Source of the DNA: Deinococcus sonorensis KR-87
GTDB taxonomy: Bacteria > Deinococcota > Deinococci > Deinococcales > Deinococcaceae
NCBI RefSeq assembly: GCF_040256395.1
Contig: NZ_CP158300.1
Coordinates: 385,786 to 449,785 of the forward strand
DNA length: 64,000 nucleotides
Direction: 5' to 3'
How positions within the stretch are numbered: the first letter of the stretch is position 1; every line of letters begins with the position of its first letter. The notes below the pieces were generated by a model. It ran no database searches. It saw only the letters and a list, made by a program, of their open reading frames with translations, and was not told where the DNA came from. Below are positions 24,347 to 33,899 of this stretch, one piece after another. The position numbers were made by a program, and so were the translations under genes.

Positions 24347-25303
24347 ATGACAAACACAACGATTCAGGATCTTTCTTCCGGGCTGGCCGACACGGTCGAA
24401 ACCGCCAGCCGCAGCGTGGTGATGGTGCTGGGCGGCCGCCCCGTCAGCGGCACCGTGGTGGCTCCGGGCCAGGTGCTCACCGCCGCCCACGTGCTGCACG
24501 ACGACGACGTGAAGGTGCGGACTGCCGATGGCCGCGAGCTGAGCGCCACCGTGGCCGGCCGCGACCCTGCCACCGATCTGGCCCTGCTGCGGGTGGACGG
24601 GCTGGACCTCGAACCGCTGGCGGCGGCCGGGGAGCTGCGGGTAGGTGAGCTGCTGCTGGCCGTGGGCCGGCCAACACACGGTGTCCAGGCCAGCCTGGGG
24701 CTGGTGCAGCGCCGGCCCGAACGCGGCTGGATGCCGGCCGGGGCCGAGCCGTTCCGCGGCGTGACCGGCGGAGCGCTGGTCAGCGCAGCCGGTCAGCTGG
24801 TGGGCGTGCTGAACGCCGGCGTGCAGCGCGGCACGCTGCTGGCGGTGCCGGTCGAGCGGGCCATGAAGGTGGCGGCGCTGCTGGCGCAGGACGGCCGGGT
24901 GCCGCGCGGGTACCTGGGCGTGGCGACCCAGCCGGTGCATTTCCCGGAAGAGCGGGAGCCACAGGTGCCTGGAGCTCAGGAGGAGCAGCGGCGTGGCCCC
25001 GGCCCGCGCGGCGACTTCGGTCCGCGTGGCGGTCCCCGTGGTCCGTGGGGCCGGGAGGGCGGGCCGCGCGGGCCCCGGCGTGGCCGGGTGGGCCTGACGG
25101 TGGTGCAGCTGGACGAGGGCAGCCCGGCTGCCCAGGCGGGTCTGCTGAAGGGCGACGTGCTGCTGGCCGTGGACGGTGACGCGATCCGTCATCCGCACGA
25201 ACTGACGGCGCAGGTGCGGGAGCGGGCGGGCGAGGCCCTGACGCTGCGGGTGCTGCGCGGCGGCCAGGAACACGACGTGACGCTGACGGTGGGAGAGCGC
25301 TGA
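24347..25303 (+). CDS. HtrA-like trypsin-fold protein with PDZ domain; catalytic Ser replaced by Thr
   Basis: A 318-residue S1C/HtrA-type protein. The protease domain (about 1-205) has His48 in TAAHV and Asp77 in TDLALL. The nucleophile motif, normally GNSGGP/A, reads GVTGGA, so residue 140 is Thr (ACC, 24764-24766). A Gly/Arg/Pro-rich linker (about 220-248) leads to one PDZ domain (about 250-315, GSPAAQAGLLKGDVLLAVDG). No signal peptide or membrane span is seen, so it is probably cytoplasmic. It may be a binding or chaperone protein rather than a protease, or may use Thr poorly. A LuxR-type regulator starts two bases after its stop. Confidence 0.82.
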   Translation: MTNTTIQDLSSGLADTVETASRSVVMVLGGRPVSGTVVAPGQVLTAAHVLHDDDVKVRTADGRELSATVAGRDPATDLALLRVDGLDLEPLAAAGELRVGELLLAVGRPTHGVQASLGLVQRRPERGWMPAGAEPFRGVTGGALVSAAGQLVGVLNAGVQRGTLLAVPVERAMKVAALLAQDGRVPRGYLGVATQPVHFPEEREPQVPGAQEEQRRGPGPRGDFGPRGGPRGPWGREGGPRGPRRGRVGLTVVQLDEGSPAAQAGLLKGDVLLAVDGDAIRHPHELTAQVRERAGEALTLRVLRGGQEHDVTLTVGER

Positions 25304-25305
25304 GC

Positions 25306-25926
25306 ATGGCCCAGCCGGTACCATCCGGTATGGCGACCCGGGCGGCATCCGGCTCCTTCCCCACCGTGCAGGTCGCGGTGGGGTCCGGGCTGTTGCGGGC
25401 GGGGCTGCAGGCCCTGCTGACCCAGGCGGGGGTGCCGCTGGTGCTGTCCGGCGGCGAGGTGCTGCTGATTGACGACAGCTGGCTGCCGGACCCGGCCCTG
25501 GCCGGCACGCCGGGCGGGGTGGTGGCGCTCGGCTCGGTGGTGTGGGCCAGCCTGCTGCCGGAGCTGGTGGTGGGCGGCTGGGCGGCCCTGCCGGCCGACC
25601 CGGCTCCGGCCGAACTGCTGGCGGCGGTGCTGGGTGCGGCCGCGGGGCTGGCGGTGCTTCCGGCAGCCCTGGCGCGCCGCCTGGACAGCGAGCCGGACGA
25701 CGAGCCGCTGGAGTTGCCGCTGGAGGAAGTCAGCCTAACTCCCCGCGAGCGGGAGGTGCTGCGCCTGCTGGCGGAGGGGCTGAGCAACAAACGGCTGGCA
25801 CGCGCGCTGGGGGTGGCGGAAAGCACCGTGAAATTCCACGTGCAGGCGGTCTACAGCAAGCTGGAGGTGGCGAGCCGCACAGCCGCCGTCACCCGCGGCA
25901 TCCAGCTGGGGCTGGTGAGCGTCTAA
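25306..25926 (+). CDS. LuxR/NarL-type regulator with a degenerate receiver-like N-terminus
   Basis: A 206-residue protein. The C-terminal 65 residues are a clear LuxR/GerE helix-turn-helix: LTPREREVLRLLAEGLSNKR, then STVKFHVQAVYSKLEV. The N-terminus resembles the start of a NarL-type receiver (VQVAVGSGLLRAGLQALL, then VLLIDDSWLP). The acidic pair normally near residue 10 is missing and the domain is short, so phosphorylation is doubtful. GGGAG upstream supports ATG 25306 (ATG 25330 is possible). It is co-transcribed with the HtrA-like gene and has no sensor kinase nearby. The following 25927-26084 holds nothing recognisable. Confidence 0.82.
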   Translation: MAQPVPSGMATRAASGSFPTVQVAVGSGLLRAGLQALLTQAGVPLVLSGGEVLLIDDSWLPDPALAGTPGGVVALGSVVWASLLPELVVGGWAALPADPAPAELLAAVLGAAAGLAVLPAALARRLDSEPDDEPLELPLEEVSLTPREREVLRLLAEGLSNKRLARALGVAESTVKFHVQAVYSKLEVASRTAAVTRGIQLGLVSV

Positions 25927-26084
25927 GGGCACGGGGAGCATACGGTTTCGAACGCCTGCAGCTGTGCACGGGGAAGCGTTGCGTGGGGGCCAGGTCGGAA
26001 CCGTGGCTTTTGGGCCTTGCCTTTCCGATCATCGGCGGCCTCATCGAGCCCACTCGACGCCGCTCGTCACTCGTGCGGCGTGAC

Positions 26085-26876
26085 TCAGAAGAGCAGCGCG
26101 AGTTCCACGAAGTACGCTGCCTCTGCGGGCGTCAGTCGCCCCGCCGGTCCATATCCCTCAGCAAAGGCCGCCTGATCGGCCCGTGTCAGGCCATGCATCG
26201 CCACCGCCACGTCGGAGCGCGGGTCACCGACCTCCGCGAACGACCAGTCGATCAGGCCCGTGACGCGCCCGCCCTCGGTCATCACATTGACCAGGAACAG
26301 ATCACCGTGGATGAATGCCAGCGCGACGGGCGCGGGTGGCCGGTTCCGTCGCGGGTCGAACCGCGCCACGTCCGCCGCTGGGTTCAGGCGCCTCGCGGAG
26401 GCCAGCACCGTCTCCAGACAGTCGTGGCCACCTAAGCCAGGAGGGGGCGGCGTGGCGTGCAGCCGCGCCAAGTGTGCACCAAAGTTTGTGAGGAGCGCTG
26501 TGCGCCCCGCACGGTCGAGCTCGGCACCGAGCGCCGCCTCCAGGGTTATGCCGGGCAGGCGACGGGTCATAAGCCAGCCTTCCAGCCCGGCCGATGCGGC
26601 CCGCTCGAGGAACAGCAGGGGCTCAGGGGCCGGCACGCCCAGCGGGTGGACGGCACAGAGCGCGCGATGCTCGCGCCGGATCACCTCCAGGTGTGGTCCG
26701 ACAGAGCGCTTGAGCACCACGGGGCGGCCGCTGGCGTCGAGCGCGAAGGCGACGCGGGAGGTGCGGCCCTGCCGCGGAGGCTCCTGAAGCGGCGTGTCGG
26801 CGGCGAGCATCGCCCGGACCTCATCCGGAAGGTCGGCGAGCGTCAGGGACACGGCGTACGGGCGCGGGGGCTCCAT
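26085..26876 (-). CDS. Aminoglycoside phosphotransferase-like kinase
   Basis: A 263-residue protein of the APH/choline kinase fold. The catalytic loop is FIHGDLFLVNVM (HGD-x4-N) and the metal-binding segment is GLIDWSFAEVGDP. An N-lobe Lys lies in RPVVLKRSVGP. The family includes antibiotic kinases but also many kinases of small metabolites such as homoserine, choline and fructosamine, so resistance should not be assumed. Start is set at 26876: AATACT stands six bases before this ATG, the leaderless layout seen elsewhere here. A longer frame to 26951 adds low-complexity sequence. It is divergent from the nucleotidyltransferase-fold gene at 26983. Confidence 0.75.
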   Translation of the reverse strand: MEPPRPYAVSLTLADLPDEVRAMLAADTPLQEPPRQGRTSRVAFALDASGRPVVLKRSVGPHLEVIRREHRALCAVHPLGVPAPEPLLFLERAASAGLEGWLMTRRLPGITLEAALGAELDRAGRTALLTNFGAHLARLHATPPPPGLGGHDCLETVLASARRLNPAADVARFDPRRNRPPAPVALAFIHGDLFLVNVMTEGGRVTGLIDWSFAEVGDPRSDVAVAMHGLTRADQAAFAEGYGPAGRLTPAEAAYFVELALLF

Positions 26877-26970
26877 GCGCCCAGTATTCACGGGCGCGGC
26901 AGCAGAGCCAGCAGGAGCACACCTCACGTGTTGACCTCGCCCTGGACCCACTCCCCTTCCTGGCAGCCGC

Positions 26971-26985
26971 TAAGCTGACCGGATG
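26971..26985 (+). promoter_or_regulatory. Leaderless -10 element
   Basis: TAAGCT at 26971-26976, six bases, then the ATG at 26983. No SD is present. Confidence 0.6.
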
Positions 26986-27762
26986 CCCACGCCTGCCCGC
27001 CTGCTCGAACGTCTGTCCGCCATCGCCGCTTCCCTGGCCCGGACGGGCAAAGCACAAGCCCTGATCGGGCTCGGCTCGGTTGGACTGGAGCTGGAGCGGC
27101 TTGACGCCCATTCCGACCTGGACTTCTTCGTGATCGCGGAAGACGGACAGAAAGGCGCCCTCCTGGCGGACCTGTCGTGGATGACGGAGGCCGCCTCCGA
27201 CGCCTACTTCTTTCAGAACACACCCGACGGGTACAAGTGGTTGTTCAGCGACGGCGTCTTCTGTGAATTCGCGGTGTTCGAACCGCCCGAGCTGGCCGGC
27301 ATTCCCTTCGCACCGGGCCGGGTCGTCTGGAAGAAACCGGGGGTGCCCGAGACCATCGCGCTGCCGCTGGCCACATCTCACCACCCGGAAACTACCTTGG
27401 AGTGGGTGACCGGGGAGGCGCTGACCAACCTCCTGGTCGGGCTGCAACGGTATCGGCGCGGCGAGCGGCTGTCTGCCCTCCGCTTTGTCCAGGGGTACGC
27501 GCTGGACCGGGTGCTGCAGCTGATGGCCCGTCAGGAGGGCGGCGGTGCAGGCCAGCCGGACCCCTTCGCACCGGAACGTCGCCTGGAGCAACGCCATCCG
27601 GAAGCGGCGGCACTCCTGATGGCCTTTGCCCCCGGCTACCTGGGAACGCCCGACGCCGCGCTGGCCATGCTCGCGTGGCTGGAAGCCCACGTGACCGTCA
27701 ACCCGGCCATCGCCGCCGCCATCCGGCAGGTGCATGCCGGGATTATGGCAGACCGAGCCTGA
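26983..27762 (+). CDS. Nucleotidyltransferase-fold protein
   Basis: A 259-residue protein. The N-terminal domain carries the pol-beta-type nucleotidyltransferase signature: GLGSVGLELERLDAHSDLDFF gives G-S followed about 13 residues later by D-x-D (DLD). A third acidic position is likely in CEFAVFE. The C-terminal half is helical, as in the ANT/LinB-like and kanamycin-type nucleotidyltransferases. The substrate is unknown. It is leaderless from ATG 26983. The divergent neighbour is an APH-like kinase, so two small-molecule modifying folds share one control region; this is suggestive of an antibiotic or metabolite-modifying pair but unproven. Confidence 0.7.
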   Translation: MPTPARLLERLSAIAASLARTGKAQALIGLGSVGLELERLDAHSDLDFFVIAEDGQKGALLADLSWMTEAASDAYFFQNTPDGYKWLFSDGVFCEFAVFEPPELAGIPFAPGRVVWKKPGVPETIALPLATSHHPETTLEWVTGEALTNLLVGLQRYRRGERLSALRFVQGYALDRVLQLMARQEGGGAGQPDPFAPERRLEQRHPEAAALLMAFAPGYLGTPDAALAMLAWLEAHVTVNPAIAAAIRQVHAGIMADRA

Positions 27763-27867
27763 CGGATCTGACGGCCACCGGCCGGGCAGAGCAACGCCCC
27801 TGCGGATCCCGCCTGCTCAAGGACATGAGCAACTGGGAGGCCACAGGGGCATAGAAGTTCATCTGGA

Positions 27868-27890
27868 GGGTCAGGCCACCGTTCTGACCC
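27868..27890 (-). terminator. Hairpin after the peptide-transporter operon, weak terminator
   Basis: GGGTCAG (27868-27874) pairs with CTGACCC (27884-27890), three bases beyond the stop of the minus-strand permease gene. There is no T tract. Confidence 0.35.
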
Positions 27891-27892
27891 GG

Positions 27893-28992
<1,100 letters not shown>

Positions 28993-28996
<4 letters not shown>

Positions 28997-29964
28997 GCGT
29001 ACCTCACGCGCGGGTCGGCCCACGCGAGCGCCACGTCGGCCAGCAGGTTCCCGATCAGCAGCAGGAAGGCGCTGAGCATCAGCAGCGTCAGCGCGGTGTA
29101 CTGGTCCTTGTTCACCAGGCTGTCGTAGAGCAGCGGCCCGATGGTCGGCAGGTTCAGCACGATGCTGATGATGATGGTGCCGCTGATCAGGCTGGGCAGG
29201 CTCAGTCCCGCCAGGCTGATCAGCGGGTTGATGGCGTTGCGCACCGCGTGCTTCCACACCACCCGGTTGCTGGCCACGCCCTTGGCGCGGGCAGTGCGCA
29301 CGTAGTCCTGGCCCAGCACGTCCAGCATGGAAGCGCGCATCTGGCGCATCAGGCCCGCCACGCCTTCCAGCCCCACCGCCAGCACCGGAATCCACAGGTG
29401 GTTGAGCAGGTCCAGCACCCGCGGCCAGCTCCACGGCACGCCGATGTACCGCGGGCTGAACAGGCCGCCCACGTTCTGCCCGCCGAACTTCAGCACCAGC
29501 GCCACCAGCAGCAGCGCGGCCAGAAAGTCCGGAATGGCCAGCCCCACGTACCCCAGCACGTTAGCCACCTGCGCGCCGGCGCTGTGGCGGCGAAAGGCGG
29601 TGTAGATGCCCAGCGGAATCGCCACCACCCAGCTGACCAGCAGGGTGATCAGCGCCACGAACACGGTCCAGCCGAGCAGCTCCCCGATCACCGTCACGAC
29701 GGGGCGGTTCTGCAGGAAGCTGTAGCCGAAGTCCAGCCGGGTGATCACGCCCCACAGCCAGTGCAGGTACTGGATCACCGGCGGCTGGTCCAGGCCCAGC
29801 TGCCGTGAGATGGCGGCGGCCGTTTCGCGGGTGAAGCGCGGGTCTTCCAGGAACTGGTCGGTGAAGCTGCCGGGCTGCAGCTTGATCACGAAAAAGCACA
29901 GGGCGCTGATGATCAGCAGCGTGGGAATCATGCCGAGCACCCGGCGGATGACAAAGTTCAGCAC
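28993..29964 (-). CDS. ABC transporter permease, DppB/OppB type
   Basis: A 323-residue DppB-like permease with about six spans. The start VLNFVIRRVLGMIPTLLIIS is typical of the family, and the cytoplasmic coupling loop is in DYVRTARAKGVASNRVVWKH. Start is taken as GTG 29964, with GGAGGAGG four bases upstream; an upstream extension would give only low-complexity residues. Together with the DppC partner and the binding protein at 30047-31813 it forms an importer that lacks ATPase genes. Confidence 0.92.
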
Positions 29965-29988
29965 ACGGCCTCCTCCAGACACACAGGG

Positions 29989-30034
29989 CGGCAGCGGGCG
30001 GGGAGCTGGCACGCTCCCGACTCACCCGCTGCCG
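29989..30034 (-). promoter_or_regulatory. Intercistronic hairpin between binding-protein and permease genes
   Basis: CGGCAGCGGG (29989-29998) pairs with CCCGCTGCCG (30025-30034), with an inner GGGAG/CTCCC stem (30001-30005/30014-30018). It lies just after the binding-protein stop. In such operons this kind of structure protects the upstream message or attenuates the downstream one. Confidence 0.55.
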
Positions 30035-30046
30035 CAGAGAAGCGTC

Positions 30047-31813
30047 TTACTTCTGGTAGATCAGCGGGACCGGGTTGTACCCGGGGATCACGCCGAGGTT
30101 GTAGACGTAGTTGCCGTACTTGTTGCTGATCGCCCCGATGTTGTCGGGCTTCAGCAGCGGAATCACCGGCAGGTTGTGGGCGAACAACAGCTGCCAGCGG
30201 GTGTACAGCGCCTTGCGGGTGGCCGGGTTCGGCGACACGGCGGCCTGCTCGAAGATGTTGTAGATGTCCTTCTCCCACGGCTGCATGCGCGCCACGTTGG
30301 GCGTGCCGCCGTCCTGGGCCGGCTGCAGGCTGCGGTGCCAGTAGTACAGCGCCCCGCCCGGCTCCCAGATGGGCCGGCGCAGTTCCGGGTCCGGCTGGTC
30401 GCCGAAGGCGTGCAGAATCGCCTCGTAGTCGCCGCTCAGACCGGTGGACAGCAGGTTCTTGGCCAGGATGCCGCGCAGGTTCATCTTGACACCGATCTGC
30501 TTGAAGTCGTTCTGCAGGATGGTGGCGATGGCCGGGTAGGTGCTGCTGTCGGTGCCGTAGGTCAGGTCGAATTCCAGCGGCTTGCCGTTCGGCAGGGTCC
30601 GCACGCCGCCGCTGCCCACCTTGAGGCCCATCGCGTCCAGGGCGGCGCCGGCGGCCTTCAGGTCAAAGCTGCCCAGCGACGACTTGGTGTTGGCGTAGAA
30701 GGCGGTGTTGGCCGGCGCGACGCCGTGGCCCGGCAGGGTGGCCAGCCCGTTGTACACCGTGTCGATCAGGCGCGGGCGGTTGATGGCCGACTGGATGGCC
30801 GTGCGGAAGCGCAGGTCGCTGAAGACCTTGGCCAGCGCCGCATCCTTGGCGTCGAAGTTGAAGGCCAGGAACGGCGGGCTGCCGAACAGGGCGGTGCTGC
30901 GGATCACCTTGAAGGGGGCGCCCGCCACCTCCTTCTGCTTCAGGTCCGGGAACTGCGAGCCGCTGATGTTCAGCTGGTCGATGTTGCCGGCCAGGAACTG
31001 CGCCACCTGCTGCTGCGGGTCGCGGATGATCAGGAAGCTCAGGCTGTTGAGGTACGGCAGCTTGGTGCCCTTGGCGTCCACTTTCCAGTAGTTGGGGTTG
31101 CGCGTCAGGCTGACCTTCTGGCCGGCGGTGTAGCTGCTGAGCTTGAAGGGGCCGGTGCCGACCACCTCGGCCGGCGCCACGTTGGTGGGCCACGCGTTGT
31201 TGATGTCGGCGGCCTTCGCGCCGCCCTCCACGCTGTACTTCAGCAGCTTGTGCTTGGGCATGATGAAGTTGCGCATCTGCAGCAGGAAGGCGGGCGCCGG
31301 CTGGCTGAGGGTGGCCTGCACGGTGTTCTTGTCGAGCGCCTTGAACACGATCTTCTTGCCGTTCTGCATGAAGGTCGCGGCGTCACCGGCGCGCGCCTCG
31401 GGGTTCTCGATGATCTGGTCGTAGGTGAACACCACGTCGTCGGCCGTGAAGTCCTGGCCGTCACTCCATTTGGTGCCCTGACGCAGCTTGAAGGTGTAGG
31501 TCTTGCCGTCGGGGCTGACGGTCCAGCTCTCGGCCAGGGCGGGTTCCAGCTTGTAGGTGGAGAAGTTGAACTCCACCAGCCCGTCGAACAGCTGCTGCGA
31601 GATCAGGCCCAGGTTGTTGTCGATGGCGCCGTAGTAGTTGAGGCTCTGGGGGCTGTCCCCCAGGGCGAGCGTCATGTCGCCGCCGGTCTTGCCGGCGACC
31701 ACGCCCAGTTTGTCGTACCCGCTCACCTTCTTCGGCGCGGCCAGAGCAGCGCTCAGCAGGGTGATGGCCGCGAGCGGCAGGGTCAGGTGGGCCAGGGTGC
31801 GCATCGGTCGCAT
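30047..31813 (-). CDS. Peptide-type ABC transporter substrate-binding protein (SBP family 5)
   Basis: A 588-residue extracytoplasmic binding protein of the DppA/OppA family (SBP_bac_5). An n-h-c signal peptide (RTLAHLTLPLAAITLLSAALAA, cut near Ala-Ala) leads to domains with QQLFDGLVEF, TYTFKLRQGTKWSDGQDFTADDVVF and VVGTGPFKLSSYTAGQKVSL, all typical of the family. There is no lipobox Cys. AAGGAGAAGCT supports ATG 31813. It leads a three-gene operon with two permeases. It is divergent from a GntR-anmK-murQ operon, so the cargo may be muropeptides or anhydro-muropeptides (inference). Confidence 0.92.
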   Translation of the reverse strand: MRPMRTLAHLTLPLAAITLLSAALAAPKKVSGYDKLGVVAGKTGGDMTLALGDSPQSLNYYGAIDNNLGLISQQLFDGLVEFNFSTYKLEPALAESWTVSPDGKTYTFKLRQGTKWSDGQDFTADDVVFTYDQIIENPEARAGDAATFMQNGKKIVFKALDKNTVQATLSQPAPAFLLQMRNFIMPKHKLLKYSVEGGAKAADINNAWPTNVAPAEVVGTGPFKLSSYTAGQKVSLTRNPNYWKVDAKGTKLPYLNSLSFLIIRDPQQQVAQFLAGNIDQLNISGSQFPDLKQKEVAGAPFKVIRSTALFGSPPFLAFNFDAKDAALAKVFSDLRFRTAIQSAINRPRLIDTVYNGLATLPGHGVAPANTAFYANTKSSLGSFDLKAAGAALDAMGLKVGSGGVRTLPNGKPLEFDLTYGTDSSTYPAIATILQNDFKQIGVKMNLRGILAKNLLSTGLSGDYEAILHAFGDQPDPELRRPIWEPGGALYYWHRSLQPAQDGGTPNVARMQPWEKDIYNIFEQAAVSPNPATRKALYTRWQLLFAHNLPVIPLLKPDNIGAISNKYGNYVYNLGVIPGYNPVPLIYQK

Positions 31814-31883
31814 AGCTTCTCCTTCGTACTCCTCAGGGGAATGACGGTACCAGCAGGGCTGTCTCTTCGGAAGTAATGCCCGT

Positions 31884-31913
31884 AGAGTAATACCACTTGC
31901 AGTCCAATTGCAA
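31884..31913 (-). promoter_or_regulatory. Promoter of the peptide-transporter operon
   Basis: Minus strand: TTGCAA (31908-31913), 18-nt spacer, TACTCT (31884-31889). An operator-like repeat (31890-31908) fills the spacer. Confidence 0.55.
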
Positions 31914-31943
31914 GCCATCGCCAGATTGGTCCTGAAGTGGTAT
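31890..31943. promoter_or_regulatory. Two inverted copies of one 19-bp operator-like sequence
   Basis: The minus-strand copy at 31890-31908 and the plus-strand copy at 31925-31943 both begin ATTGG and end AAGTGGTAT, agreeing at 15 of 19 positions. Each copy abuts or overlaps one of the two divergent promoters, which fits control by the adjacent GntR protein. Confidence 0.65.
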
Positions 31944-31956
31944 GGTTGCAATTATG
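31941..31956 (+). promoter_or_regulatory. Leaderless -10 of the GntR-anmK-murQ operon
   Basis: TATGGT (31941-31946), seven bases, then ATG 31954. The in-frame ATG at 31942 lies inside this -10 and cannot be used with it. Confidence 0.55.
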
Positions 31957-32730
31957 CGATCCTCGCTGCCCACCGTGCCCGGCGCCGACTGGGGCGCCGT
32001 TGTCGATGCCGGCAGCGCCACGCCCATCTACCTGCAGGTGGCGGCGGCGCTGGCCCGCAGCATCGAGCAGGGTCAGGTCCCGGTGGGCACCGCCCTGCCG
32101 GCCGAGCGCGAACTGGCCGCCCGGCTGGGCGTGTCGCGGGTCACGGTGCGGCAGGCGCTGGCCCGCCTGACCGAGCAGGGCCTGCTGGAGCGGCGCCAGG
32201 GCAGCGGCACCTTCGTGGCGCCAGCGCGCATTCAGCACCCGCTCTCGGAGCTGACCAGCTTCAGCACCGACATGGCCGCGCGCGGCGCCCACCCCGGCGC
32301 CCAGGTGTTGCAGTTCGAGTGTGTGCCGCCCACCGCGCTGGAAGCGATGACGCTGGCACTGTCGCCGGGCGAGCGGGTCTACCGGGTCCGGCGACTGCGG
32401 ACCGCTGACCAGGAGCCGCTGGCGGTGGAGCAGAGCACCCTGCCGCAGCGGCTGGTGGGCGAGCTGGCGGCCCAGGACGTGCAGGACCACAGCCTGTATC
32501 AGCTGCTGGCCGACCGCCAGCTGTCCCTCCGGCGGGCCATCCGCAAGATCACGGCGGTCAGCGCCGACCCGGAGCAGGCGCGGCTGCTGCAGGTGCCGGT
32601 CGGGGCCGCGCTGCTGGCCACCGAACGGCTCAGCTGGGACGGGCAGGGCCGGCCGCTGGAGTTCGCCTCGGCGCATTATCGGGGCGACCGCTACGAATTC
32701 ATGATGGAGCTGCAGGGCGGTCAGCCTTGA
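31954..32730 (+). CDS. GntR family regulator, HutC/UTRA type
   Basis: A 258-residue regulator. The winged helix (residues about 25-90) contains [20 protein letters not shown] and [13 protein letters not shown], ending QGSGTFVA. The rest is a UTRA/HutC-type effector domain ([49 protein letters not shown] end). HutC-type members such as NagR/YvoA sense amino-sugar phosphates. In an operon with anmK and murQ, MurNAc-6-phosphate is an attractive ligand (inference). The anmK start overlaps its stop by four bases (TTGA). Confidence 0.9.
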   Translation: MRSSLPTVPGADWGAVVDAGSATPIYLQVAAALARSIEQGQVPVGTALPAERELAARLGVSRVTVRQALARLTEQGLLERRQGSGTFVAPARIQHPLSELTSFSTDMAARGAHPGAQVLQFECVPPTALEAMTLALSPGERVYRVRRLRTADQEPLAVEQSTLPQRLVGELAAQDVQDHSLYQLLADRQLSLRRAIRKITAVSADPEQARLLQVPVGAALLATERLSWDGQGRPLEFASAHYRGDRYEFMMELQGGQP

Positions 32731-33899
32731 GTGCGGCCCGCGTCCTGGGCCTGATGAGCGGCACCAGCGCCGACGGCATCGACGCGGTCCTGCTGGAGCT
32801 GCCCGGCTGGCCCGCGCTGGGCAGTGGCGCCGCGTTTCCGGCGCTTCAGGGCGGGGGACCGCGCGGCCGGGTGGTGGCCCACACCTTCACCCCGTACCCG
32901 CCCGACCTGAGGGAGGCGGTGCTGGCGGCCATGCGCAGCGACAGTCACACAGCCGCGCTGACCCAGCTGCACTGGTGGCTGGGCGAGGCGCTGCTCGCCG
33001 CGGCAGCCCCGCTGGCCGCGTCTGCCGACCTGATTGCCATGCACGGCCAGACGGTGCAACACCAGCCGCGGGTGGACCCGGCCGTCGGCTGGGGGCGGCC
33101 CGCCACGCTGCAGCTGGGCGAGGCGGCGGTGGTGGCGCAGGGCACCGGCCGGCCAGTGGTGGCCAACTTCCGGGCGGCGGATGTGGCCGCCGGCGGGCAG
33201 GGCGCCCCGCTGGTCCCCTACGCCGACTGGGCGCTCCTCTCGGAGGCCGGCATGCGCCGCAGCGTCCATAATCTGGGCGGCATCAGCAACCTCACCTACC
33301 TGCCGGGCCTGGACCCGGCCGGGGTGCTGGCCTTCGACACCGGCCCGGCCAACTGCCTGATGGATGAGGCGGCCCAGCGGGCGGGCCTGACCTGCGACGA
33401 GGGCGGACACCTGGCCCGGCAGGGCACCGTGCACCAGCCCACCCTGGAGGCCTGGCTGGAGCACCCGGAGTTCCTGCGGCCGCCACCCAAATCCACCGGC
33501 CGCGAGACGTGGCGGCTGGACCGGCTGCCGGCCCCAGTCGTCCTCAGCGTGCCGGACCTGGCGGCCACCGCCACCGCCTTCACCGCCCACAGCATTGCCG
33601 CCGCGTACCAGCGCTGGGTGCTGCCGCTGGGTCTGGACGAGGTGGTGGTGGCCGGCGGCGGCGCCCGCAACCCGGAGCTGATGCGGCAGCTGGCCGCCGC
33701 GCTGGACCCGGTGCCGCTGCGCACCTTCGCGGAGCTCGGCTGGGACCGGGCCGGCTTCAGCGACAGCACCCGCGAGGCCGCCGCCTTCGCGTTTCTCGGC
33801 TACGCCCGCGCCCAGCGCTGGCCCAACACCCTGCCCCATACCACCGGCGCACGCTCAGCGGTGCTGGCCGGCACCCTCGCGGAGGACGCGCATGCCTGA
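32727..33899 (+). CDS. anmK: Anhydro-N-acetylmuramic acid kinase
   Basis: A 390-residue kinase of the AnmK family, converting 1,6-anhydro-MurNAc to MurNAc-6-phosphate with ATP. Diagnostic segments are [18 protein letters not shown] at the N-terminus, [28 protein letters not shown] and [17 protein letters not shown] late [13 protein letters not shown] follows. Start is TTG 32727, overlapping the regulator stop; no other in-frame start fits. It is coupled to murQ, which begins eight bases before the anmK stop. The enzyme feeds MurQ in the standard peptidoglycan recycling route. Confidence 0.95.
   Translation: MSAARVLGLMSGTSADGIDAVLLELPGWPALGSGAAFPALQGGGPRGRVVAHTFTPYPPDLREAVLAAMRSDSHTAALTQLHWWLGEALLAAAAPLAASADLIAMHGQTVQHQPRVDPAVGWGRPATLQLGEAAVVAQGTGRPVVANFRAADVAAGGQGAPLVPYADWALLSEAGMRRSVHNLGGISNLTYLPGLDPAGVLAFDTGPANCLMDEAAQRAGLTCDEGGHLARQGTVHQPTLEAWLEHPEFLRPPPKSTGRETWRLDRLPAPVVLSVPDLAATATAFTAHSIAAAYQRWVLPLGLDEVVVAGGGARNPELMRQLAAALDPVPLRTFAELGWDRAGFSDSTREAAAFAFLGYARAQRWPNTLPHTTGARSAVLAGTLAEDAHA

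Noticed and set aside
24990..25085. GGCCCGCG/GGTCCGCGTGG-type repeats that might suggest a small CRISPR or VNTR
   Set aside because: They are in-frame Gly-Pro-Arg codons of the linker in the HtrA-like protein, irregular in spacing and without spacers.
23471..25348. 625-codon minus-strand frame across glycerate kinase and the HtrA-like gene
   Set aside because: Arg/Pro/Ser-rich noise; both plus-strand genes carry complete family motifs.
25940..25960. GGTTTCGAACG resembling a tRNA T-loop
   Set aside because: No acceptor stem, anticodon arm or CCA-like end can be folded around it.
26085..26876. Calling the APH-like protein an aminoglycoside resistance enzyme
   Set aside because: Only the general kinase motifs are visible; the family is dominated by kinases of other small molecules.
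28997..29434. N-terminal extension of the DppC permease at 27893
   Set aside because: It lies inside the DppB gene in another frame; ATG 28996 has the normal ATGA coupling.
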